Source of the DNA: SZAS-103 sp038226665
Lineage (GTDB): Bacteria > Pseudomonadota > Gammaproteobacteria > Xanthomonadales > Xanthomonadaceae
Reading direction: 5' to 3'
Assembly: GCA_038226665.1 (NCBI GenBank)
Contig: JBBRQI010000001.1
Span: forward strand, 310,001-374,000
DNA length: 64,000 nt
Under the pieces are notes generated by a model. It did no database searches and was not told the origin of the DNA. It was given only the letters and a program-made list of their open reading frames with translations. The translations under genes and the position numbers were made by a program. Positions 25,781 through 33,718 of this stretch are shown here, one piece after another. The stretch's first letter is position 1. The number at the start of each line of letters is the position of its first letter.

Positions 25781-26254
25781 ATGCCCGATATCGGCGACCG
25801 TATTCCGCAACTCGAATTTGCCCTTTCCACTGGCGAGAACGCCAGCTTCGCCGAGTATGCAGATCACTGGCTGGTGCTGTACTTCTATCCGAAGGACAGC
25901 ACGCCCGGCTGCACCACCGAAGGCAACGACTTCAATGCGCTGCTGCCGAAGTTCAAGAAACTCGACGCCCGCGTCCTCGGCGTGTCGCGCGACTCGGTGA
26001 AGTCGCACCAGAACTTCTGCACGAAACAGGGATTCAGGTTCGATTTGATCAGCGATGCCGACGAATCGCTATGCAAGGCCTTCGACGTGATCCACGAGAA
26101 GAACATGTACGGGAAGAAGGTGCTAGGCATCGTGCGCAGCACGTTCCTGCTCGATCCGGAGGGCACGATCCGCCAGATCTGGCGTCCGGTAAAAGTGCCC
26201 GGTCACGCTGAGGCCGTGCTCGCCGCACTCCAGCAGCTTCGCAACGCGAAGTGA
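25781..26254 (+). CDS. bcp: thioredoxin-dependent thiol peroxidase (Bcp/PrxQ)
   Basis: Bcp reduces hydrogen peroxide and organic peroxides in the cytoplasm with electrons from thioredoxin. The peroxidatic cysteine is Cys44 in FYPKDSTPGCTTEGNDF. The usual resolving cysteine five residues later is replaced by Asn49, so this belongs to the one-Cys or atypical group, with Cys80 (QNFCTKQG) as another candidate. Length is 157 residues from ATG 25781. It follows gcvR and is followed by a cluster of hairpins. Confidence 0.95.
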   Translation: MPDIGDRIPQLEFALSTGENASFAEYADHWLVLYFYPKDSTPGCTTEGNDFNALLPKFKKLDARVLGVSRDSVKSHQNFCTKQGFRFDLISDADESLCKAFDVIHEKNMYGKKVLGIVRSTFLLDPEGTIRQIWRPVKVPGHAEAVLAALQQLRNAK

Positions 26255-26281
26255 CGCCAATCTTGCGCATTCCATCGCCAA

Positions 26282-26456
26282 GGTCGCAATACGCGCAAGC
26301 AATCGCGACCGCATTTTCTGCCTTCTTGCCCAGAACCCAGACCACGCAACTTCGGCACACGGAAGTGCCGAACGCACGCGCCAATCGGCGCGTGCGAAGC
26401 ACGTATGCAAGCTCCGGTTGCATCGTGCGTGTCGCTGGCTGGGCAGGACAGCCCAG
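26282..26456. other. cluster of five intergenic hairpins between bcp and phoH
   Basis: Reading the plus strand, successive inverted repeats are: GGTCGC/GCGACC (26282-26287 with 26305-26310), TTCGGCAC/GTGCCGAA (26351-26358 with 26365-26372), and CGCACGCGCC/GGCGCGTGCG (26373-26382 with 26387-26396, 4-base loop). Then come GCACG-T-ATGCAA/TTGCATCGTGC (26399-26410 with 26418-26428, one bulged T) and CTGGGC/GCCCAG (26439-26444 with 26451-26456). The spacing is so tight that almost all of the 175 bases pair. It could be a structured RNA, a transcript-end element or a REP-like cluster. Confidence 0.75.
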
Positions 26457-26486
26457 TCCAGTGACCAACCAAATAAAGGGAACGCA

Positions 26487-27914
26487 GTGACCAAAGGCAA
26501 GCGTATCTACGTGCTGGACACCAACGTGCTGATGCACGACCCGACCGCGCTGTTCAAGTTCGAGGAACACGACGTGTTCCTGCCGATGATGGTGATCGAG
26601 GAACTCGACGCGGCCAAGAAAGGCAATTCGGAAGTTAGTCGCAACGCGCGCCAGGTCAGCCGCTTCATCAACGAACTGATCGAAACCAACGGCAGCGACA
26701 AGATCGAATCCGGCCTGCTGCTGGTGCGCCCGAAAGCGCTGCAGCTCAAGTCCAGCGACCAGATCGGCAAGCTGTTGTTCCAGATCCACGGCGGCGAAGC
26801 GAAGAAGAAAGCCGCAGCCGGCGCCGCAGCGGGGAAATCGAAAGAGCATCTTCCAGACAACCAAATCCTCGCGTCGGTGATTGAACTGCGCGAAGCCAAC
26901 CCCGGCGCGCCGGTGGTGCTGGTGTCGAAAGACATCAACATGCGCATCAAGGCATCGATCACCGGCATCACCGCCGAGGATTACGAGAACGATCGTGCGC
27001 TCGACGATTTCAGCCTGCTCTACACCGGCGCGTCGCAGCTGCCGGCGGACTTCTGGGATCGCCACGAGAAAGACCTGCGTTCGTGGACCGAGAAAGGCCA
27101 CACCTATTACGAAGTCAAGCGCAACGACGACGAGGAATGGTTCCCGAACCAGTTCCTGTACATGCCCGGCGACAATGAAGTGGAACTCGCCGTCTCGAAA
27201 GTTGAGGGCGAGCGTGCGGTACTGCGGATCGTCGACGATTTCCGCCATGCGCAACGTTCAGTGTGGGGCATCACGGCGCGCAATCGCGAGCAGAACTTCG
27301 CGCTGAACGCGCTGATGGATCCGGACATCGATTTCGTGACGTTGCTCGGTACAGCAGGCACCGGCAAGACTTTGCTCGCGCTCGCCGCAGGGCTCGCGCA
27401 GACGATGGATCAGCAACGCTACCGCGAGATCATCATGACTCGTGCGACGGTCAGCGTCGGCGAGGACATCGGCTTCCTGCCCGGCACCGAAGAGGAAAAG
27501 ATGACGCCTTGGATGGGCGCATTGACTGATAATTTGGAGGTTCTTACGCGCACACCGCAGGAAGGCGGCGCTTGGGGTCGCGCGGCGACGAACGATTTGC
27601 TTGCCTCACGGATCAAGATCCGGTCGCTGAACTTCATGCGCGGGCGCACATTCCTGAGCCGCTGGCTGATCCTCGACGAAGCGCAGAACCTCACCCCGAA
27701 GCAGATGAAAACCCTGATCACCCGCGCCGGCCCCGGCACCAAGATCATCTGCCTCGGCAACGTCGAACAGATCGACACACCCTACCTCACCGAAACCACG
27801 TCCGGCCTGACTTATGCGGTGGATCGCTTCAAGGGCTGGGCGCACAGCGCGCACATCACATTGAGGCGTGGCGAACGGTCGCGGCTGGCTGATTTTGCTT
27901 CGGAAGTGCTGTAG
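26487..27914 (+). CDS. PhoH family protein with N-terminal PIN domain (PhoH2 type)
   Basis: This 475-residue protein fuses a PIN RNase domain (about 1-150, starting MTKGKRIYVLDTNVLMHDP with acidic Asp11) to a PhoH ATPase domain. In the ATPase domain the Walker A is GTAGTGKT at about residues 288-295 and the Walker B-like segment is RWLILDEAQNLTP. Such PhoH2 proteins unwind and cut RNA in an ATP-dependent way. A GTG start at 26487 is chosen because AAAGGGA lies five bases upstream (26475-26481). It is followed by the DUF1275 gene after nine bases, and lies directly after the hairpin cluster. Confidence 0.92.
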   Translation: MTKGKRIYVLDTNVLMHDPTALFKFEEHDVFLPMMVIEELDAAKKGNSEVSRNARQVSRFINELIETNGSDKIESGLLLVRPKALQLKSSDQIGKLLFQIHGGEAKKKAAAGAAAGKSKEHLPDNQILASVIELREANPGAPVVLVSKDINMRIKASITGITAEDYENDRALDDFSLLYTGASQLPADFWDRHEKDLRSWTEKGHTYYEVKRNDDEEWFPNQFLYMPGDNEVELAVSKVEGERAVLRIVDDFRHAQRSVWGITARNREQNFALNALMDPDIDFVTLLGTAGTGKTLLALAAGLAQTMDQQRYREIIMTRATVSVGEDIGFLPGTEEEKMTPWMGALTDNLEVLTRTPQEGGAWGRAATNDLLASRIKIRSLNFMRGRTFLSRWLILDEAQNLTPKQMKTLITRAGPGTKIICLGNVEQIDTPYLTETTSGLTYAVDRFKGWAHSAHITLRRGERSRLADFASEVL

Positions 27915-27923
27915 CGGATCCAT

Positions 27924-28604
27924 ATGGGCGTGCAGTTGCCGCGGTGGGTGTGGGTTGGTGCAGGCGCGCTGGCCTGTATCGCGGGCATGGTGAATGCCGT
28001 CGGCTTCCTCGGCTTCGAGCATCAGGCCGTTACCCATCTGACCGGCACCACCACGCTGTTCGGAGCGGCGCTCGCTGCCGGCGATATCGGCAATGCGCTG
28101 CGTCTGCTGAGTACGTTGCTCGCATTCGTGCTCGGCGCGGCGGTCGGCGCGATGATCGTGCAGGACAGCACGCTACGATTGGGCCGACGCTACGGCGTGA
28201 CACTGGCGCTGGAATCGGTTCTGCTGTTCGCATCGGTGCCGTTGTTCAAGCATCAGCAACTGACCGGCGTGCTGCTCGCTGCGATGGCGTGCGGATTGCA
28301 GAACGCGATGGCGACGACCTACAGCGGCGCGGTCGTACGCACCACGCATGTCAGCGGCATGTTCACCGACATCGGCATAGCGCTCGGCCACGCGTTGCGC
28401 GGGATGCCGGTGCCGAAGCGCCGCCTGCTGCTCAGCGCATTGATCATCACCAGCTTCCTGATCGGCGGCGTGCTCGGCGCCTTCGCCTTCCTGCGTATCG
28501 GCTACGACGCCCTGCTGATCCCCGCGATGCTGACCGGCGTGGTCGGCGTCGGCTACACAAGCTATCGTCACTTCGTGTCGATGCGCCAGGAATCGAATCC
28601 ATGA
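27924..28604 (+). CDS. DUF1275 (YoaK) family membrane protein
   Basis: The 226-residue protein has about six membrane segments and the family features: an early GALACIAGMVNAVGFLGFEH, THLTGTTTLFGAALAAGD, GLQNAMATTYSGAVVRTTHVSG and FTDIGIALGHALRG. The family is thought to be a small transporter or permease group, but no substrate is established. It begins nine bases after phoH, and its stop overlaps the thiD start (ATGA), so it is translationally coupled to thiD. Confidence 0.88.
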   Translation: MGVQLPRWVWVGAGALACIAGMVNAVGFLGFEHQAVTHLTGTTTLFGAALAAGDIGNALRLLSTLLAFVLGAAVGAMIVQDSTLRLGRRYGVTLALESVLLFASVPLFKHQQLTGVLLAAMACGLQNAMATTYSGAVVRTTHVSGMFTDIGIALGHALRGMPVPKRRLLLSALIITSFLIGGVLGAFAFLRIGYDALLIPAMLTGVVGVGYTSYRHFVSMRQESNP

Positions 28605-29416
28605 CCGATGCACGCACGCCGTCCGCACTCACCATCGCCGGTTCCGATTCCGGCGGCGGCGCCGGTATCCAGGCCGATCTGAAGACCTTCGCCGCGCACG
28701 GCGTGCATGGCCTGTCCGTGATCGCGGCACTGACAGCGCAGAACACCCGTGGCGTGACCGCGATCCACGTGCCGCCCGTCGCATTCCTGCGTGCGCAGAT
28801 CGATGCGTGCTTTGACGATTTCCGCATCGGTGCAGTCAAGCTCGGCATGCTCGCGAACGCCCAAGTGATCCACGCAGTCGTCGACGCGCTCGAACATCAC
28901 AGACCGCACTGGATCGTTCTCGATCCGGTGATGGTTGCCACATCCGGCGCGCGCCTGCTCGAACCTGACGCACTCGACGCAGTGCGAACGCGCCTACTGC
29001 CGCTCGCGAGCATCGTCACACCGAATATTCCCGAAGCCGAGTTGCTGCTCGGCCATGCGATTGCCGATGAGGAGGCTGCCGAAAATGCGCTCGATGAACT
29101 GCTTGCCCTCGGGATGCGGGCAGTGTTGCTGAAGGGCGGCCACCTGCACGACACAACGGAGATGATCGATCGCTACGATGACGGGAACACAGTTGCCGAC
29201 TTCCTCCACGACCGCCTGAATCTCAACGCCCACGGTACCGGCTGCACGCTCGCGTCCGCTATTACGTCAAATTTATGCAAAGGGCGCACACTATTGAAAG
29301 CCTGCGAAGAGGCCACAGATTACGTCCACGACGCGTTGTTGAACTCGTATCGGCCAGCGCAGTCCGATGTCGCGGTGCTCGATCATTTCTGGCGCAACCA
29401 ACGCACCACCGATTAG
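28601..29416 (+). CDS. thiD: hydroxymethylpyrimidine/phosphomethylpyrimidine kinase
   Basis: ThiD phosphorylates HMP and HMP-P in thiamine synthesis. The ribokinase-like fold is marked by TIAGSDSGGGAGIQADLKTF at the N-terminus, the LDPVMVATSGARLL strand, PNIPEAELLLG, VLLKGGHL and the anion-hole motif NAHGTGCTLASAI. Length 271 is normal. ATG 28601 overlaps the upstream DUF1275 stop by four bases. No other thiamine gene is in the window, so this may serve salvage as well as synthesis. Confidence 0.97.
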   Translation: MTDARTPSALTIAGSDSGGGAGIQADLKTFAAHGVHGLSVIAALTAQNTRGVTAIHVPPVAFLRAQIDACFDDFRIGAVKLGMLANAQVIHAVVDALEHHRPHWIVLDPVMVATSGARLLEPDALDAVRTRLLPLASIVTPNIPEAELLLGHAIADEEAAENALDELLALGMRAVLLKGGHLHDTTEMIDRYDDGNTVADFLHDRLNLNAHGTGCTLASAITSNLCKGRTLLKACEEATDYVHDALLNSYRPAQSDVAVLDHFWRNQRTTD

Positions 29417-29444
29417 CATCACCAAAACCACCAAGGAAATCGCC

Positions 29445-30197
29445 ATGCAAAGCGGCAATCCGGCACTCAACAAGAACACCTTCCTCGACAGCGCGAGCGG
29501 CACGGTGGTGTCGCGCGACGGCGCGATGACGATCAACGGCACCGTCAACAAGACCGCGTTCCTGCTGATCCTGGTGTTGTGCGGTGCGATGTACAGCTGG
29601 AGCAAGTTCACCGGACCGGACAGTATCGGCACGATGTATCCGCTGATGATCGGCGGCGCACTCGGCGGCTTCGTGCTCGCGATCATCACCGTGTTCAAGA
29701 AGGAATGGTCGGGATTCACCGCGCCTGTGTACGCGTTGCTGGAAGGCCTGTTCATCGGTGGCATCTCGGCGATCTTTGAACTGCGTTTTCCCGGCATCGT
29801 GGTCCAGGCCGTCGGTTTGACCTTTGGCACGATGGGCGCGCTGTTGCTGGCCTATCGCAGCGGCCTGATCCGCGCGACCGAGAAGTTCAAGCTCGGCGTG
29901 GTCGCGGCAACCGGCGGCATCGCGCTGTTCTATCTGGCCAGCATGGTGATGGGCTTCTTCGGCCACTCCTTCAGCATCATCAACTCCAGCAGCACGCTCG
30001 GCATCGGCTTCAGCGTGATCGTGGTGATCGTCGCCGCGCTGAATCTGATCCTCGACTTCGACCTGATCGAGCAAGGCGTCGCTCAAGGTGCACCGAAGTA
30101 CATGGAGTGGTACGGCGGCTTCGCGCTGGTGGTGACGCTGGTGTGGCTGTATCTGGAAATCTTGCGGTTGTTGTCGAAGGTTAATTCGCGCAACTAA
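29445..30197 (+). CDS. BAX inhibitor-1/YccA family membrane protein
   Basis: The 250-residue protein has about seven hydrophobic segments and belongs to the BI-1-like membrane family. Its start reads MQSGNPALNKNTFLDSASG, the loop EGLFIGGISAIFELRFPGIV is family-like, and the C-terminal segment GVAQGAPKYMEWYGGFALVVTLVWLYLEIL contains the conserved YMEWY. Members leak calcium or interact with membrane proteases; the exact role here is unknown. It starts 28 bases after thiD. Confidence 0.9.
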   Translation: MQSGNPALNKNTFLDSASGTVVSRDGAMTINGTVNKTAFLLILVLCGAMYSWSKFTGPDSIGTMYPLMIGGALGGFVLAIITVFKKEWSGFTAPVYALLEGLFIGGISAIFELRFPGIVVQAVGLTFGTMGALLLAYRSGLIRATEKFKLGVVAATGGIALFYLASMVMGFFGHSFSIINSSSTLGIGFSVIVVIVAALNLILDFDLIEQGVAQGAPKYMEWYGGFALVVTLVWLYLEILRLLSKVNSRN

Positions 30198-30306
30198 GCT
30201 TTCACGCTGTACGCGATCTGAAATCTTTCTCACGAGGGGAGAGAGTGAAGGTTAAGCGAGGGCTTCAGAGCAACAGCATTTCACATATCGCGCGTGCGAA
30301 TGCTTC

Positions 30307-32400
30307 TTACAACAAACCCGCAGCCCGCGCTGCAGCAATCTGCGCCGCCGCCTTCGCGCGTGCCGGCGCGAGAATCTGCTCGTAGCGCGGATCCTTGCGG
30401 AACTCCGCAAGTTCCGGATCGCTGTCGAGTTGCGGCAGGTCGATGAAAAAGCCGTCGGTGACATCGCGCTTCAACTCCACGAATGCCTTTTCGCGTTCGC
30501 CGAGCGCGACATGGAATTCCACTTCGTCCCATTCGGAGTAATCCATGATGCGCGGGCGGTTGGCCTGGACCTGCAATGCCGCCTGCAGCAAGCGGCGTCC
30601 CTGTGCCTGTGCGTCGGTATGCATCAGCGCAACACCGACCATCGCCGCATCCTCGGCCTGGCCCGACCAGAGCTTGCCGATCGGATCGGCAAACAGTTCC
30701 GGATTCGTGTGACGGTAGAGGGCGATTACCTCGGGATAGCGGCCGAGTGCTGACCATACGCTGGCCTTCAGGCCGGTGTCGGGCTCGGCCATCGTCTTGA
30801 AAATGGTCTCGGCGCCGGCGAAGTCGCCGGTCCATTCCGCAAGGCCTTCGCGGTAGAACTTCACGACATCGTTGTCGCCCGCCTTCACTGCCATTGCGTC
30901 GAGGCAAGTGCGCGCGTCGTCCATCGCACCGAAGCGCATCAACGCGAAGCAGCGGCTACTCGCTTCGCCGATCGCGTCGGGGTCGAGATCGGCCTGTTTC
31001 TTCATCGCACGCAACGCACGCACGAGGTCGCCGCGCATGACCGCCAGGTTGCGCTCGAAGTCGTAGGCCGCAGCGAAATCCGGATGCGCGGCTTTGAGCT
31101 TCGCGAGCAGGGCTTCGGCGTCCGCGAAATGGCCAGCACCGGTCATCGATTCGATCAGGCTGCCCTGTACGATCGGCGACAGAGGATCGAGTGCCACCGC
31201 GCGCCGCAGGCTGGAAAGCGAGTCCTCGGCGCGGCCGAATCGGCTCAGCAGCATTTCGCCGTACCAGTGGAAGCCGGTCGCATAACTGGGCGCGAGTTTC
31301 ATGCCGATCTGGAATTCGCGTTCGGCACCCGCGCCGTCGCCGGTCGCATTCATCCAGTCGGCGAGGCTAATGTGCGCCTCGCCGAGGTCGGGCGCGAGTT
31401 CCACCGCCTTCGCGACGTACGCGGCCATGCGCGCGCGTTCGGTCTCGGTAATGGTCGCGTACGCATCGAGCAATGAATATGCGTCGGCCGCAGCCGCGTA
31501 TGCACGCGCGTAGTTTGTATCGAGCGCGATCGCTTTCTCGAAATGCGCCGCCGCATCGCGCATGTCCGCGACCTTGCGCCCGGGCATCAGCGCGAGGCCT
31601 TTCATGTATTCCTGATAGGCGGCAACGTTTTCCGTGCGCTTCTGCACGAGGTGCCGCTGCGTACTGGCCGGCAGCGCGATGGCCATCTCCTGCACGACCT
31701 CGCGCGCGATCTCGTCCTGGATCTTGAACACATCGACCATCGGCCGGTCGTAATGGTGCGACCACAGGTGCGATCCGTCGGACGCGCGGATCAACTGCAC
31801 GGTGATGCGCAGCGCGTTGTCTGCTTCCTGCACGCTGCCTTCGAGCAGGTTCGCGGCGCCGAGCGCGGCGCCGATCTGGCGCATGTCCTGCGCCTTGCCC
31901 TTGAACGCGAACGACGACGTGCGCGCGATGACTTTCAGATCCGGAACTTGCGCGAGCATGTCGAGCGTGGTTTCGGCGAGGCCGTCGGAGAAATAATCGT
32001 TCTTCGGGTCGCCGCTCATGTTCACGAACGGCAATACCGCGATCGAACGCGCCACGACCGGCGCTGCGCTAGCCGTAGTCTGCTGTGGCGCAGTCGTTGC
32101 ATGCGGCGCGTGCGCCGTCCTCCATAGCAACCCGCCGCCAAGCGAGAGCGTCACGATCAAGATCGCGACCTCGCTGCCGGTGACCTGCTGATGGCCTTTC
32201 TCGCCGTGGTACCACGCAATCACCACGGTGACCACGAAACCGATGGCGAGCGTCACCGTGATCAGCCGCAACAGATCCAGCGACCAGTCGAATTGCTGGC
32301 CGATCAGCGACAGCACCTGCAGCAGCACCCACGCCGTCGCCGCGTATGCCGCAGACCACTGCACGATCTTGCGCTTGCGCAGTTGCCTCAAGGTGACCAT
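30307..32400 (-). CDS. TolB/FlgO-like and TPR membrane protein
   Basis: The 697-residue protein starts with three membrane segments (about residues 10-90). A FlgO/TolB_N-like domain follows at about 115-240, with RSIAVLPFVNMSGDPKNDYF, then SDGLAETTLDMLAQVPDLKV and LLEGSVQEADNALRITVQLI. A long run of TPR units makes up the rest. Proteins of this shape often have an N-terminal CadC-like DNA-binding domain, but here there is none before the first membrane helix. Start MVTLRQLRKRKIVQW at 32400 is chosen as the first Met before the first helix. Function is unknown; a membrane-bound sensor or scaffold is plausible. Confidence 0.8.
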   Translation of the reverse strand: MVTLRQLRKRKIVQWSAAYAATAWVLLQVLSLIGQQFDWSLDLLRLITVTLAIGFVVTVVIAWYHGEKGHQQVTGSEVAILIVTLSLGGGLLWRTAHAPHATTAPQQTTASAAPVVARSIAVLPFVNMSGDPKNDYFSDGLAETTLDMLAQVPDLKVIARTSSFAFKGKAQDMRQIGAALGAANLLEGSVQEADNALRITVQLIRASDGSHLWSHHYDRPMVDVFKIQDEIAREVVQEMAIALPASTQRHLVQKRTENVAAYQEYMKGLALMPGRKVADMRDAAAHFEKAIALDTNYARAYAAAADAYSLLDAYATITETERARMAAYVAKAVELAPDLGEAHISLADWMNATGDGAGAEREFQIGMKLAPSYATGFHWYGEMLLSRFGRAEDSLSSLRRAVALDPLSPIVQGSLIESMTGAGHFADAEALLAKLKAAHPDFAAAYDFERNLAVMRGDLVRALRAMKKQADLDPDAIGEASSRCFALMRFGAMDDARTCLDAMAVKAGDNDVVKFYREGLAEWTGDFAGAETIFKTMAEPDTGLKASVWSALGRYPEVIALYRHTNPELFADPIGKLWSGQAEDAAMVGVALMHTDAQAQGRRLLQAALQVQANRPRIMDYSEWDEVEFHVALGEREKAFVELKRDVTDGFFIDLPQLDSDPELAEFRKDPRYEQILAPARAKAAAQIAAARAAGLL

Positions 32401-32514
32401 GCGGCTATCGCTCCTTGCGCATTGTTCAACGAACCCAGCCTGCGTTCGGCGCGCAGACCGTAAGGTCATCCCGGCGATTTGCGAAAGCGCCGGGGGCGGC
32501 ATGTCTCGCGAAAA

Positions 32515-33519
32515 TCAAACCCGCGAAGCAATCGCCTTCGCAAACCCCATCGTATTCCCCTCGCCGCCCAAGTCTGGCGTCAGCAAGTCTTTCGCTTCCA
32601 GGGTCGCGCGAATCGCCTTGCGCAGGCGTTCTGCGTCGGCAGGCTTGCCGAGGTGGTCGAGCATCTGCGCAGCACCGAGCAGCAGCGCGCACGGATTGGC
32701 TACGCCCTTGCCCGCGATGTCAGGCGCCGATCCATGCACTGCTTCGAAGATTGCCGCGTCAGCACCGATGTTCGCGCCCGGCGCGAGGCCGAGGCCACCG
32801 ACGAGGCCTGCACACAGATCCGAAACGATGTCGCCAAACAGGTTTGTCGTAACGATCACGTCGAATTGTTCGGGCTTCATCACGAGCTGCATGCAGGTGT
32901 TGTCGACGATCATCTCGTTGCATGCGATGTCGGGATAGTTCTGCGCGACTTCGCGCGCGACTTTCAGGAACAGGCCGGACGTGGACTTGAGGATGTTGGC
33001 CTTGTGCACGACGGTGACTTTCTTGCGCCCGATCTTGCGCGCCATGTCGAACGCGTAGCGCACGATGCGCTCCGAACCCTTGCGCGTGACGCGCTGCTGC
33101 AGGGTCGCTGTGTTGCCGTCGGCGGACGTGGTTTGGCCCTCGCCGATGTACGCGCCTTCGGTATTCTCGCGCACGGTGATGATGTCGATGTCCGTGTAGC
33201 GCGCCTTGGTGTTCGGAAAGCTGATCGCCGGGCGCACGTTCGCGTACAGGTCGAAGCGCTTGCGGAGCTCCACGTTGATCGAAGAAAAACCTTCGCCGAC
33301 AGGCGTCGTCAACGGACCTTTCAGCGCAACGCGGTGCTTGCTGATCGATGCGAGCGTGGCTTCCGGCAGCAGCGAACCCTGTTTCTCCAGCGCGGCCATC
33401 CCGGCTTCGACGAATTCGTACGATAGCCCGACGTTCATCGCGTCGAGCAGGAACAACGTGGCGTCCATGATTTCCGGGCCGATGCCATCGCCGCGGATCA
33501 CTGCAATCGTCTGGGTCAT
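32515..33519 (-). CDS. NAD-type isocitrate dehydrogenase
   Basis: The 334-residue enzyme belongs to the isocitrate/isopropylmalate dehydrogenase family. It has the substrate region SSINVELRKRFDLYANVRP, the Lys-containing KVTVVHKANILKSTSGLFL, the metal site NLFGDIVSDLCAGLVGGLGL and GSAPDIAGKGVANP. The SINVxLR(K)xFDL pattern and short length fit the homodimeric NAD-dependent isocitrate dehydrogenase described in Xanthomonas, rather than LeuB or the NADP enzyme. It would act in the TCA cycle. No leu genes are nearby, which also argues against LeuB. Homoisocitrate dehydrogenase remains a minor alternative. Confidence 0.88.
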   Translation of the reverse strand: MTQTIAVIRGDGIGPEIMDATLFLLDAMNVGLSYEFVEAGMAALEKQGSLLPEATLASISKHRVALKGPLTTPVGEGFSSINVELRKRFDLYANVRPAISFPNTKARYTDIDIITVRENTEGAYIGEGQTTSADGNTATLQQRVTRKGSERIVRYAFDMARKIGRKKVTVVHKANILKSTSGLFLKVAREVAQNYPDIACNEMIVDNTCMQLVMKPEQFDVIVTTNLFGDIVSDLCAGLVGGLGLAPGANIGADAAIFEAVHGSAPDIAGKGVANPCALLLGAAQMLDHLGKPADAERLRKAIRATLEAKDLLTPDLGGEGNTMGFAKAIASRV

Positions 33520-33718
33520 GTGTTTTCTTCAAAGGAGCCGCAGGCCGAATGGCTGCCGGGTGGCGTAAATTATGCCAGATGATGTTTTCCAGCCGCCGTC
33601 AGATTGTGATGCAATCGACAATCCCAAGTGGAATGCCGGACTAACTTGACCCTCGGAATGTAAGTACCTGGTCGCGTTTTTCATGGCGGCCATGGCGTCG
33701 CAACAACGGGAGACGGCG

